This document shows, piece by piece, positions 54,501 to 63,396 of a DNA stretch of 64,000 nucleotides. A model generated the notes under the pieces. It was given only the letters and a program-made list of their open reading frames with translations, did no database searches and had not been told where the DNA came from. How positions within the stretch are numbered: the stretch's first letter is position 1; each line of letters begins with the position of its first letter. Origin of the DNA: CAJBVG01 sp044337515 (GTDB lineage: Bacteria > Bacteroidota > Bacteroidia > Sphingobacteriales > Sphingobacteriaceae); assembly GCA_044337515.1 (NCBI GenBank), contig JBIINK010000001.1:116641-180640 (forward strand), in the 5' to 3' direction. Position numbers and translations under genes: made by a program.

Positions 54501-56059
54501 CCAGACAAGGTTTTTATACCAGTTCCGGCGAGTTCAATATTATAATAGGTCATACCTGATATATTTTGTGCTGCACCATTCCAAATCACGGTACTTGTTT
54601 CTGGCGTAAAATCGGCACCCAATGCGAGGCCGTTCCCTGAAATAGTTAATGTACTACTTCCTCCCAATATAGTTCCTCGAACCCTATGAAATGTTGATGA
54701 AATAGAATGAGAAAGACCAACCCCTAAACTTAGTGTTCCTCCAATTCCATTTACCGATAATGTAACACAACTAAAATTACTAGTGAATGTTGCAGTACCA
54801 GCAGTTTTGTTCATTCTAATGGTATCTGTAGTAGAAATCGCTCCAATGTTTTGAGTAGTAGCTGTACCATTAATGATAATTAAAGAAGAACCTGCTGTTA
54901 ATGTCCCTGAATTAATAAAATCTCCTCCTAGTGTTAATCCAAAATTACTCGTCACTAATTCTCCATTTGTTCGTATAATTAGCTCGGCACTATTACCTAA
55001 TACTTTGGCTTCATTTAATGTTATGTTTCCTGTGTTTGAAATGGTTACTCCTCCTGTACCATTAAAGGTCGCAGGCCATTCGAATGAACTTGTTGTTCTT
55101 GCAATTGTAGTATTGTATTTTAATCCCGCAGAAGCCCCATAAGTTATTGCGGCATTAATTGTACCTGAACTATCAATTTGGAGTATATTATTGACAGTAC
55201 ATCCAGTTATTGTCTTGACACCAATACCACCAATAGTTAGATTATTGTAGGTAGCTGGTCTGCAAGTACTAGTACCACCACGATAGGTTACTGTACTAGT
55301 ACTTCCTGGAGATAATGTTAATGTACCTATAATTGAACCAATGAAATTAATGGTGGCACTTCCTGTTGCAGTAATCTGACAACCTGTAGTTCCACTAGTA
55401 ATATTACCTACAGTTAAACTTCCAGTTGTAAGGCTAATGATATCATTTCTACCTGACGTAGTAGCACTCATTGTTAATGTTATCATAGATAAACTACCCG
55501 CACCAATATTTATTAAGCAGTTGTAGGCAGAAGATGCAGGACGAGCCATTGTAACTGCGCCAGAAACGGTTAACGTATTAGTGCCGCTTATTGTAACACC
55601 TGTTTGTGCGGAAACTGAAGACATTGCAATTGAAGCACAAGTGTAAGTTCCATCTACGGTAACTGTACGACCTGATGATATGCTTACCGCGTCGCCAGGA
55701 CCAACACCCCTCGAATTCCAACCTGCGTTTGTCATCGCAACTGCAGCGTTCGCCACTAAAGTCAAACTTGTAGCGCTTTGAATAGATTCTACAGTACCAA
55801 CAACTACGTTTGATGTATTTAAGATTTGACTACCAACACTTAAAGTTGTAGTAAAACTAGCTAAAGCAGAACCTGTGACAGTTCTAGATCCAAGTGTAGC
55901 TGTTACAGTTCCAGGTCTAGTTAATGATATGTTCCATGTAGCTGCAGCACTCCAATTTCCTGAAGCTGCAGTTGTAATTGTTGCCGATATACCCTGTTTT
56001 GTTGTGAAAAGTGCAATAATAACCACTAAGCTAGTTATTGCTTTTTTTGTAAAATTCAT
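51518..56059 (-). CDS. Giant T9SS surface protein with beta-repeat body, paralogue 3
   Basis: 1513 residues. Close to paralogue 1 at the N-terminus (ASFTTTLSVGSQILNTSNVV and NAGWNSRGV are shared almost word for word). It has a body of about 950 residues of short Ser/Thr/Gly-rich strands, the common RFIPGGSNKRKWRLLS/KFWCYNPNTSNYGIYDA module, and a C-terminal sorting domain (LYPNPANEKLYL, GNYLIRVS, MKFVKR end). Outer-surface display through T9SS is expected; a ligand is unknown. It is divergent from kinase B. Confidence 0.9.
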   Translation of the reverse strand: MNFTKKAITSLVVIIALFTTKQGISATITTAASGNWSAAATWNISLTRPGTVTATLGSRTVTGSALASFTTTLSVGSQILNTSNVVVGTVESIQSATSLTLVANAAVAMTNAGWNSRGVGPGDAVSISSGRTVTVDGTYTCASIAMSSVSAQTGVTISGTNTLTVSGAVTMARPASSAYNCLINIGAGSLSMITLTMSATTSGRNDIISLTTGSLTVGNITSGTTGCQITATGSATINFIGSIIGTLTLSPGSTSTVTYRGGTSTCRPATYNNLTIGGIGVKTITGCTVNNILQIDSSGTINAAITYGASAGLKYNTTIARTTSSFEWPATFNGTGGVTISNTGNITLNEAKVLGNSAELIIRTNGELVTSNFGLTLGGDFINSGTLTAGSSLIIINGTATTQNIGAISTTDTIRMNKTAGTATFTSNFSCVTLSVNGIGGTLSLGVGLSHSISSTFHRVRGTILGGSSTLTISGNGLALGADFTPETSTVIWNGAAQNISGMTYYNIELAGTGIKTLSGSLNTINNNFIMSGTATTVATAAITIGGNFTIGDNNTFTTAAFNLTVTGTTTIGSGSGGTLAINSAAPVNSFGNLTLNTGGTLTNSVNDSYTISGDFINNGNYISGTGTITFSGTGKSISGVAQASFENIEFSGSYTLNSNLTFTTILTGSGSLTVGASGTLDINSNKVISLTTLDASTVGNTVNYSYAGVQDILGLTYYHLNLNTSGSKIFVGNSTISGNLNLNNSAELDGVFKTITIKGNFTTSAGATGLNLGLIDIVLDGNSTQTITINRTMGFNPKSLYIANSEKIFITNTISISDVLDFSANAIFNGASVSTITFAGTVAGIGTFKFGSCGNPSSTSLTISYNLGNIVLPNFESTFNQINSLTINMLSNSNSTTINSNIILSNALNLDGGVAIFAGELSLDGSTPISSQSGKLSFSGGSLTFGKCTPTGTAYTIPNDIFNTVPTLKNLTINRSGGVTLGNQMVSISDVLTMSIGNLTTANNLTLLSTSTNTARVAPIQFGNVIGNVMVHRFIPGGSNKRKWRLLSIPVNTALGGTTIAQFIDDILVTAPVGSGGGFDVNPFSPNNNASLRTYNEGTSGASSLGWTDPSSINNIITTGTGMEVFVRGTRGLANPYLNWTTPDDVTLDFNGTLNSGSISKTLSYTPSVGGATTADGFNLVGNPYASPINFDTTSGWTKTNVENKFWCYNPNTSNYGIYDAELHTGTNGITRYIASGQAFFVRATSSSSPTLTFTENVKCRQIGNSYFKPNKNPAAFPMLRMTLIDDSADFDEALILIDSVNGTPQPTDDRDAAKFFNDALNIYTVTANKSNLAFNAINIPGASDTINVSVWSYDSTSISTKHHKISFSEFESIDPSINLYLLDNYLNVVTNIRSTNEYDFMITTDVNSYGNGRFKIILNNTNTSLPTTFKKQNIVLYPNPANEKLYLQSLDFSTSTINYIIYDLMGREIMKGNSSLENSISEINIDTLEKGNYLIRVSDNTQTNTMKFVKR

Positions 56060-56376
56060 ATTGTATTGATTTAAGAGCTTAACAATTTGAAGAATTGTTA
56101 ATACAAAATTATATTAAATTCTTCAAATTAATTACTTATTCTAGTTAGTTTCCAAAAAAGTGCCAAAAATCAAAAAAATGACAGTCATTTGGTAAAATCG
56201 AGGAATAAAGTATGAATTGGGCTATTTTTTTTTGATTGCGATTAATTATTTATTACTATTGTTAAATCCTTTTTCCCAAAAAAGGAACGCTCAATCTCAA
56301 AACACAACAAAAATTTAAAGGTCGCCATAGTAATTCTATGGTTGATTTGCTATGGTCATATTTTAAAAACTGTATT
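56060..56376. other. Divergent intergenic region with mutually exclusive inverted repeats
   Basis: A 317-bp gap without a gene. A 13-bp sequence at 56084-56096 is repeated as a perfect reverse complement at 56117-56129. It also lies inside another hairpin AACAATT-TGAAG-AATTGTT (56081-56099), so two exclusive folds are possible in the leader of the surface protein gene (25-70 nt before its ATG). No consensus promoter is visible for kinase B. Confidence 0.55.
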
Positions 56377-58347
56377 ATGAAATTATTTGTAAAGATTTGT
56401 GTTTTAGCGTTACTATTGAGTCCCTTTGTTGGTTATTCTCGACACGCAGAGCCCATAAAAGATTCCTTATTTATTAAGATTCAACAATCAAAATCTGCTG
56501 ATGAAGAAATAAAAGCATATACCAATGTGCTATTATATTATTCTTCTCGGAATTTAGATTCAGCCAATTATTTTTCTAAACAAGCAGTAAAGAAATTCAA
56601 ATCTACAAATGATAAAGTCTCGGAGGGTAGAATTTACCATACCATGGCTAATATTTATAAAGATCGCTTAAGTTATGATACAGCTAAATCTTATATCGAC
56701 AAAGCCTTTGTAGTATTTAACTCCATTACTTACGACAAAGGGATTGCAAAATGTTATAATACGAATGGGATAATTGCAGCTCAGAAGGCAGATTATAAAT
56801 TGGCCGCAAATTTTTTTATGCGTGGTTTAAGAATCGCAGAAAAACTGGAAGATGTGAATGGGATGATTCAGGGTTATGCAAATATGGGCAGTGTATATGG
56901 CTATTTAAAAAATCCTAGAAAGGCTATATATTATTTTCAGCAAGCTCAAGATCTAAATCAAAAAGAATATGGTGAATCTTACTATAAAATATTTGGAAAT
57001 ATGGCATCTGCATATTTCGATTTGGGTGAATATAAAGACGCACTTGCCTATTATAAAATATGTATCGATAGGTATGAAGAGATTGGACTAGAACAAGATG
57101 ATTATATTACATTTTTAACGGAAGCGGGTGATTGTGAATTTGCACTAAATAATATTTCAAGTGCACTAAATTATTATAATCAAGCCTATCCGATGTCTTT
57201 AGAAGCTGAATTACCTATGCAACAAGCAGACATTCTTTTCCAGTTAGCTAAATTATATGATAAAAATAATCAATTTGAATTAGCCATTGATCATGTCAAA
57301 AAGGCGATAGTCTTAGGCAGAAAATATGAACTATTAGAATTAGTAGTAAATGCTCTAGAGTTACAGAGCAGTATTTACGCTGAAATGAAGCAATTCCCTT
57401 TAGCTTATTCAACTATCAAAGAACATGATATATATCGTGATAGTCTACAACGTTTTCAGCAAAAGAAAGATGTTGAATTATTAGAAGCAGATTATAAGGT
57501 AGAAAAATCAACAGCAGAAATTGAGAAGTTAGAATTACTCAATCAGAAAAATACATTAATGAAATCTATATATCTGATTCTTTTTGTTTCATTTTTAATT
57601 ATTGCTATTACTTTATATACCTCATTAAATAAAAGAAATCAACTTAATAGAATGCTCGAAAAATCTAATGCTGTTAAAGATAGATTGCTTTCTATAATTG
57701 CACACGATTTGAAAAGTCCATTAAGCAATATTGTTTCTGTATTAGATGCAATTGATCAAGGTGCTTTTAGCAAAGAAGAGCAGAATGAAATTGTAACTGC
57801 ATTGAAAAATCAGACCAATGTTACCCTCGAAACGTTAGAAAATCTTTTGAAATGGGGACAAGCACAATTAAGAGGCATAACCGTTAAGCCTGAAAATTTT
57901 AAAATTAAAGATCAGTTAACTAAAGCGATTTTGTTTGTAACTGCACAAGCCAATTCTAAAAATATTAAAATTAATCTTTCAGCAGATCAGGATTGGAATG
58001 GAAATTTTGATCAAGAACATTTTAATTTTATTGTTCGTAATTATTTAGCCAATGCTATTAAATTTAGTCCAGCAGAAAGCACCATACAAGTGCATACAGA
58101 ATTAGATCATCAAAAGAACACGCTTAAGATTTCAATTATCGACAAAGGTATGGGAATTAAAGCGGAAGATGTGCCAACAATTTTCCAAGAATCACCTAAG
58201 GTAAATTTTGGCACTAACAATGAGCGTGGTAGTGGATTAGGACTACGTTTATGTAAAGAGTTTGCAGAAGCTAATAACGGGTCTGTTGGGTTTAAAACAA
58301 AAGCAGGAGAGGGCTCCGAGTTTTATTTTACTTGTGAAGCTGCGTAA
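56377..58347 (+). CDS. TPR-containing sensor histidine kinase, paralogue B
   Basis: 656 residues from the ATG at 56377, chosen because it starts directly at a signal peptide (KLFVKICVLALLLSPFVGYS); the frame continues 13 codons upstream. TPR repeats cover about residues 60-370, a TM helix near 398-418, then HisKA with H443 in IIAHDLKSPLSN and HATPase_c (YLANAIKFS, DKGMGIK, GSGLGLRLCKEF). It is the duplicate of kinase A and again divergent from a T9SS surface protein gene. No response regulator is encoded nearby. Confidence 0.93.
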   Translation: MKLFVKICVLALLLSPFVGYSRHAEPIKDSLFIKIQQSKSADEEIKAYTNVLLYYSSRNLDSANYFSKQAVKKFKSTNDKVSEGRIYHTMANIYKDRLSYDTAKSYIDKAFVVFNSITYDKGIAKCYNTNGIIAAQKADYKLAANFFMRGLRIAEKLEDVNGMIQGYANMGSVYGYLKNPRKAIYYFQQAQDLNQKEYGESYYKIFGNMASAYFDLGEYKDALAYYKICIDRYEEIGLEQDDYITFLTEAGDCEFALNNISSALNYYNQAYPMSLEAELPMQQADILFQLAKLYDKNNQFELAIDHVKKAIVLGRKYELLELVVNALELQSSIYAEMKQFPLAYSTIKEHDIYRDSLQRFQQKKDVELLEADYKVEKSTAEIEKLELLNQKNTLMKSIYLILFVSFLIIAITLYTSLNKRNQLNRMLEKSNAVKDRLLSIIAHDLKSPLSNIVSVLDAIDQGAFSKEEQNEIVTALKNQTNVTLETLENLLKWGQAQLRGITVKPENFKIKDQLTKAILFVTAQANSKNIKINLSADQDWNGNFDQEHFNFIVRNYLANAIKFSPAESTIQVHTELDHQKNTLKISIIDKGMGIKAEDVPTIFQESPKVNFGTNNERGSGLGLRLCKEFAEANNGSVGFKTKAGEGSEFYFTCEAA

Positions 58348-58350
58348 AAT

Positions 58351-60768
58351 TTATTTTGAAATGACAAAGGTTTTACTAAGATAACTGTTGTTTTTCAATT
58401 CGATTTTTAAAATGTAGTTACTAGGAGGGAGCTTAGAGATATCAATAATATTATTTGCATATAAGCTTCCTTCTTGTTTTTTTGTAAATACTAGTTCGCC
58501 AGTATTAGTATAAATATATATGCACAATATATCATTATTTGAAAATCCTATTGGTGTAATTTCTATACTGTTTGAACTAGGGTTGGGGAAAACTTCGAAA
58601 CTATTTTGATGTATTCTTTTATTCTCAAGTAATCCTAATTTCAACGATACTCCCATGCCTAAACAATATTCACCTAATCGAAGAGAATCGATAGTGATGT
58701 TACCGTATTTATCTGTTTTGCTACTCAAAGTATTCTTAGTGTAATAAGGGTATTCAGTCCATTTTTCAGAAGTGTTTTTGCGATAGAGTAAAACCAAACT
58801 ATCTTCATTCGTAATATTTAATTGATGATCTAAATAATTATTCCCACTGAATACGGCAGACCTTCCATCATAAGAGAATTTTGTACTAGCCTTGAAATCG
58901 TTAGACAGTATTCCGCTAACTGTCCAATATCGTTGTGGTGAAATGCGTTGAATGTTATTTCCTGTTTGACCTTGTGGCCCAGTATAATGATGTTCGATGC
59001 GCATTAATGAAGAGTCAGTATTCGAATTCACCGTAACATTCATTTTGGCTAAAACAAAGTTTACCACACCGGTATTCTTTAGCATTTTTTGTTCTGATGA
59101 TATTGCTTGAGAAATTTTATCATTCATATTCAATACACTCAATACCGGAACAAAAGGTATTCGAACATCAATAATGCTGTACTCCCCATTTAACATGATT
59201 GTTCGTGTAATTGAATTCATGTTTTTATCAAAAAAAGTAATTTGCATTGGAACGTGTTGATCAAAATGAGTGTTTGCATATTTCATCTGGCGAACAAATA
59301 CTTTTGCATTAAACTCTAAATTAATTTTACTTACTTCAACAGAATCGATAGAAAAATGTGCCCAACCTGGTTGGTAAATCCAATCTTCAAAGAAATAGGA
59401 GAGGTCTACACCACTAGCCGTAGAAAGGCTTTGCTGAAATTGCTCATTACTTATACTTTTATAGGCATTCGCTAACAAGGTTTGTTTAACAGCTATAGAA
59501 AATAAGCTATCACCTAAATACCCTCTTAAATTATGAGCCATAATGGCTCCTTTTAAATACACATGATCGCCATAAGTGTATTCGAATGGGATATTGTTTA
59601 AATTCAAATCTCCTTCTTTATAACGGACAAAATGAAGTAGACTTTCATGCAAAGTTTTAATGCCATTGATATAAGCTGTTTTGCCATATACTTCTTCTCT
59701 AAAAAGATATTCGCAGTAGCTTGCCCAGCCCTCGTTAATCCACATTTCTTCCTGACTGCTACAAGTAATATAATCGCCAAACCAATGATGAGATAATTCA
59801 TGCGCTGCAATTTCTTCGTAAGTAGTTACTCCTCCATTTAAAAAACTAATAGGGAATGCAATGTTTGTAGCATGTTCCATTGCACCTTGATTGAAGGGAA
59901 CCAAAGCATAGCCAACTCTATTCCATACATAAGGGCCGAAGAATTTTTCGTAAGTATGTAATGCATCTTTTAAATGAATTAAGGATGCTTTTACTTTTGT
60001 AGAATCAGTTACTGTAGTTGCTATGAGAATTGGAATAGTTCTATCCACTCCAACATAACTCATTTTTAAATCCACATAAGTTCCTACTGCTACTGATGCT
60101 AAATACGTTGGAATCTCTTTGTTTAATACCCATCTACGAGTACGTAAATTTTGAGAGTCGATAGTATCTGATATTAATTCACCATTGCAATAAGCACTTT
60201 TACTTGGAATGGTTTTGATGTTGAATTCGTAAGTAGAACGCTCTGTAAAATTATCAAAACAAGGGAACCATACTCGCCCATACACATGAGGGTTTGAGCC
60301 AAATCCTACACCTAAATTATAGGCATAGCCACTTTGAAAATAAAAACCTCCCCAACCTGTTGGATCTCCTTGTGGTGTTCCTTTATAAAATACTGTTACA
60401 GAAATTGTATCGGTTGATTGATAGTTTGAATTTAGATTGATAGATAAGAGTGTATCATTATAATAATAACCCAATGTGTTATTTCCAAGTTTTATAGAAT
60501 CAATGCTAAGCCTTAATAAATCAACATTTAAATAGTGGATATTATTGATTTTTGGATGAAGCTTTATCGTTGTGCTACCACTAATTTTCTTACCTGTAAT
60601 ATCAGATATGTTTAAATTAATGGTGTATTTTAAAATATCAATACTATCACTTCTCGGATCATAAGTTTTCGCAAAAGTTGCATTCACACCTACATGACGA
60701 TATGCTTCCTGAGCATAAACATTGAGAATAGTAAAACACGTAAAAACGAATAGTATAATTCTTTTCAT
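58351..60768 (-). CDS. Secreted M1-family metallopeptidase with T9SS sorting domain
   Basis: 805 residues from the ATG at 60768, which starts a signal peptide (KRIILFVFTCFTILNVYAQ); 20 codons upstream in frame are only a GC-rich repeat. The gluzincin site HELSHHWFGD with the third ligand Glu in NEGWASY lies near residues 323-347, after an N-terminal beta domain and the GAMEH(A)T substrate-binding block (QGAMEHATN). The last 80 residues are a T9SS type A sorting domain (VFPNPSSNSIEI, PPSNYILKIE, TFVISK). It should cleave N-terminal residues or peptides outside the cell. The 3' end faces kinase B with a 3-bp gap. Confidence 0.94.
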   Translation of the reverse strand: MKRIILFVFTCFTILNVYAQEAYRHVGVNATFAKTYDPRSDSIDILKYTINLNISDITGKKISGSTTIKLHPKINNIHYLNVDLLRLSIDSIKLGNNTLGYYYNDTLLSINLNSNYQSTDTISVTVFYKGTPQGDPTGWGGFYFQSGYAYNLGVGFGSNPHVYGRVWFPCFDNFTERSTYEFNIKTIPSKSAYCNGELISDTIDSQNLRTRRWVLNKEIPTYLASVAVGTYVDLKMSYVGVDRTIPILIATTVTDSTKVKASLIHLKDALHTYEKFFGPYVWNRVGYALVPFNQGAMEHATNIAFPISFLNGGVTTYEEIAAHELSHHWFGDYITCSSQEEMWINEGWASYCEYLFREEVYGKTAYINGIKTLHESLLHFVRYKEGDLNLNNIPFEYTYGDHVYLKGAIMAHNLRGYLGDSLFSIAVKQTLLANAYKSISNEQFQQSLSTASGVDLSYFFEDWIYQPGWAHFSIDSVEVSKINLEFNAKVFVRQMKYANTHFDQHVPMQITFFDKNMNSITRTIMLNGEYSIIDVRIPFVPVLSVLNMNDKISQAISSEQKMLKNTGVVNFVLAKMNVTVNSNTDSSLMRIEHHYTGPQGQTGNNIQRISPQRYWTVSGILSNDFKASTKFSYDGRSAVFSGNNYLDHQLNITNEDSLVLLYRKNTSEKWTEYPYYTKNTLSSKTDKYGNITIDSLRLGEYCLGMGVSLKLGLLENKRIHQNSFEVFPNPSSNSIEITPIGFSNNDILCIYIYTNTGELVFTKKQEGSLYANNIIDISKLPPSNYILKIELKNNSYLSKTFVISK

Positions 60769-60784
60769 ATTTAATATTTTATTT

Positions 60785-60853
60785 AGCCTCACCCCAACCC
60801 CTCTCCCAAGGAGGGGGCACATTAGCACATTAGCATACTAGCATATCAGCATA
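60785..60853. repeat. GC-rich hairpin element and 8-bp CATTAGCA array
   Basis: 60785-60818 carries CCTCACCCCAACCCCTCTCC..AAGGAGGGGG, a hairpin-forming element of a kind seen in intergenic regions of many genomes. It is followed by four 8-bp units (CATTAGCA, TACTAGCA, TATCAGCA) up to the end of the DUF2147 gene. Confidence 0.7.
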
Positions 60854-61300
60854 CTACTTAACCCTCTTCCAAGTATCCGTTCTTCCAATCATCGAAATGC
60901 CAATATATCCTCTTACATCAAGGGTATTATCATCTTTCAATTTCATAGTACAACTGTATGTTTTTCCATTCTCGGAATCATAAATTGTTCCATCTTCCCA
61001 AGTATTATCACCATCATATTCGAAGCCTAGCATATTAACATTGCCCAATAATGGGTTAGTGTGTTTACTAGCATCCGGATTGTTTTTATCCATTTTTGGT
61101 TGACCTTTTTCATTTAAAGGTTCTTTTAGCCAAGCAATCTTACCAGCATATTTTTCACCATATTTATAAATAAGGATGTGTGCTTTGCCGCTGCCAACTA
61201 CCCATTTACCTAGAATTTTGTCGCCATCATTTGAAACGGAATGCCCTATAAATGGCAATAAGATTAACACAAATAGCGATAGGATGATTGATTTTCTCAT
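60854..61300 (-). CDS. DUF2147-family secreted protein
   Basis: 148 residues with a signal peptide (about 1-21). The DUF2147 pattern is clear: DKILGKWVVGSGKAHILIYKYGEKYAGKIAWL, LLGNVNMLGFEYDGDNTWEDGTIYDSENGKTYSC and a final RTDTWKRV. The family is a small beta-barrel of unknown function found in periplasm or outside the cell. It lies upstream of the M1 peptidase on the same strand, 85 bp away. Confidence 0.9.
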   Translation of the reverse strand: MRKSIILSLFVLILLPFIGHSVSNDGDKILGKWVVGSGKAHILIYKYGEKYAGKIAWLKEPLNEKGQPKMDKNNPDASKHTNPLLGNVNMLGFEYDGDNTWEDGTIYDSENGKTYSCTMKLKDDNTLDVRGYIGISMIGRTDTWKRVK

Positions 61301-61402
61301 TTTTATAACAATTTTGGTTTACTACTAAAATACATAATAATATTAATATGAACTCCACAACAATCGTATCAATTCTTATATTTATGGCAAAATAGTATAA
61401 AA

Positions 61403-62590
61403 ATGAGCGTAAGTATTGGTACTCCACTATCGAAATCAGCCACCAAAGTAATGTTACTTGGATCTGGTGAATTAGGGAAAGAAGTTGTGTTGGAATTTCA
61501 ACGATATGGAGTAGAAGTAATTGCAGTAGATAAATACGAAAATGCTCCAGCAATGCAAGTTGCGCACCGTTCATATGTTATCTCTATGCTTGATGAAGTG
61601 GCGTTGGCAAGTATTATTCGAAAAGAAAAGCCTGATTTTATTGTCCCTGAAGTTGAAGCCATTGCTACACATACGTTAAAAGAATTAGAAGCTGAAGGGT
61701 TTAATATCATACCATCCGCCAACGCAACATGGTTAACTATGAATCGCGAAGGCATACGTAGCCTAGCAGCTGAGCAACTTCAATTAAAAACATCTAATTA
61801 TAAATTTGCTGGAACGAAAGAAGAATTTGTTGCAGCCATTGAGCATATTGGAGTTCCATGTGTAGTAAAACCAATCATGAGTTCTTCAGGTAAAGGACAA
61901 AGTGTTGTTAAATCTATAGATGATATCGACTATGCTTGGCAATACGCACAAGAGGGTGGTAGAAGTGGTGGAGGCAGAGTGATTATTGAGGGCTTTGTAG
62001 ATTTCGATTTTGAAATTACGCTGCTAACAATTTCGCATCGTGATGGAATAAGTTTTTGTGCACCTATAGGTCATCGTCAAGAACACGGCGACTACCAAGA
62101 ATCATGGCAACCACAACCCATGACAGACCAGGCTTTACAAAAAGCAAAAGAGATGGCAGCTTCTGTTGTAAAAGCTTTAGGAGGAAGAGGAATATTTGGA
62201 GTAGAGTTTTTTGTAAAAGATACTGAAGTATATTTTTCAGAATTATCTCCTCGTCCGCATGATACCGGAATGGTGACTATGATCTCACAAGATTTATCGG
62301 AGTTCGCATTGCATGTTCGTGCCATTTTAAATTTGCCGATTCCACAAATCACTTTGTTAGGTCCATCGGCTAGTAAAGTAATTTTAGTAAAAGGAAATTC
62401 AACAGATATTACATTTCATGGAGTAGATAAGGCATTAGAAATGCCAGATACACAACTACGATTATTTGGCAAGCCTGAAGTGCAAGGTGAGCGCAGAATG
62501 GGAGTATGCTTAGCAAAGGCTGAAAATGTTGAAAAAGCTAGAGAAAATGCCAATTGGATGGCAGCTCAAATTACAATAGAATTAGCATAA
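61403..62590 (+). CDS. purT: Formate-dependent phosphoribosylglycinamide formyltransferase
   Basis: 395 residues. PurT is the ATP-grasp enzyme that makes FGAR from GAR, ATP and formate in purine synthesis. The sequence has the LLGSGELGKEVVLEFQR nucleotide motif near the start, the ATP-grasp region with VVKPIMSSSGKGQSVV, GVEFFVKDTEVYFSELSPRPHDTGMVT, and the C-terminal RRMGVCLAKAE. It is followed after 5 bp by an SDR gene. Confidence 0.96.
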   Translation: MSVSIGTPLSKSATKVMLLGSGELGKEVVLEFQRYGVEVIAVDKYENAPAMQVAHRSYVISMLDEVALASIIRKEKPDFIVPEVEAIATHTLKELEAEGFNIIPSANATWLTMNREGIRSLAAEQLQLKTSNYKFAGTKEEFVAAIEHIGVPCVVKPIMSSSGKGQSVVKSIDDIDYAWQYAQEGGRSGGGRVIIEGFVDFDFEITLLTISHRDGISFCAPIGHRQEHGDYQESWQPQPMTDQALQKAKEMAASVVKALGGRGIFGVEFFVKDTEVYFSELSPRPHDTGMVTMISQDLSEFALHVRAILNLPIPQITLLGPSASKVILVKGNSTDITFHGVDKALEMPDTQLRLFGKPEVQGERRMGVCLAKAENVEKARENANWMAAQITIELA

Positions 62591-62595
62591 AAATT

Positions 62596-63393
62596 ATGGA
62601 AAATTATAACGGAAAAGTAGTTTGGGTTACGGGTGCGAGTTCTGGAATTGGAGAAGCATTAGCTTATTCATTTGCAAAAAAAGGTGCTTCCTTAATTTTA
62701 TCTGGTAGAAATAATGAAGCTTTAGAATTAGTGAAAAATAATTGTTTATTGTTTTCTGAAAATTGTAAAGTGCTTCCTTTTGATATGTTATCAATTGATC
62801 AATTTCCATCAATAGTGCAAAGTGCTAGAAACCTATTTGGTCGTGTTGATTACCTATGCAATAACGCAGGTATGAGTCAACGTTCTTTAATTGTTGATAC
62901 CCCACTCGAAATTGATCGAAAAATAATGGAGCTCGATTATTTCAGTCAGGTTGCTTTAACCAAAGAAATTATCCCATTATTTATTGAGCAGAAATCAGGG
63001 CACATTGTAGTGATTAGCAGTGTGGCTGGGAAATATGGATTCCATTACCGTTCAGCATACAGTGCTGCAAAGCATGCTCTTGTTGGTTTCTTTGAAACAT
63101 TACGTTTAGAGTTAAAAGATGTTCCAGTACATGTAACACTAGTGTACCCTGGACGAATACATACTAATATTTCAATTAATGCATTAACATCGGATGGCTC
63201 AAAACATGGAGTGATGGATGATGCACAAGAAAATGGAATTGCTGCTGATTTATGTGCAGAAAAAATTACAAAAGCTGTATTAAAAAGAAAAGTAGAATTA
63301 TTAATTGGTCGAGAAGAATTAATCCTTGTTTATATGAAAAGATGGTTCCCTTCACTCTATTATAAATTTGTTTTAAAAGTTAAACCTGAATAA
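62596..63393 (+). CDS. Short-chain dehydrogenase/reductase
   Basis: 265 residues from the ATG at 62596; the in-frame extension to 62554 overlaps purT and is unlikely. It has the classical TGASSGIGEA cofactor motif (residues 12-21), NNAG (about 90), the catalytic Ser in VISSVAG and the YxxxK motif (YSAAKHALVG). A C-terminal segment with hydrophobic residues resembles members that act near membranes (DHRS7-like). The substrate is unknown. It follows purT closely and is followed by the VOC gene 3 bp later. Confidence 0.93.
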   Translation: MENYNGKVVWVTGASSGIGEALAYSFAKKGASLILSGRNNEALELVKNNCLLFSENCKVLPFDMLSIDQFPSIVQSARNLFGRVDYLCNNAGMSQRSLIVDTPLEIDRKIMELDYFSQVALTKEIIPLFIEQKSGHIVVISSVAGKYGFHYRSAYSAAKHALVGFFETLRLELKDVPVHVTLVYPGRIHTNISINALTSDGSKHGVMDDAQENGIAADLCAEKITKAVLKRKVELLIGREELILVYMKRWFPSLYYKFVLKVKPE

Positions 63394-63396
63394 ATC

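Noticed and set aside
43124..56069. Many plus-strand open frames of 65-155 codons opposite the surface protein genes
   Set aside because: They are rich in Val, Leu and Pro, as expected for the complement of Ser/Thr/Asn-rich repeats, and lie wholly antisense to genes with signal peptides and sorting domains.
60769..60828. A longer N-terminus for the M1 peptidase
   Set aside because: The added 20 codons read through a GC-rich intergenic hairpin element (PLLGRGVGVR) and would hide the signal peptide.
4577..60853. A CRISPR array in the repeat-rich gaps
   Set aside because: The units are only 7-11 bp and directly adjacent, with no spacers of constant length and no cas genes in the window.
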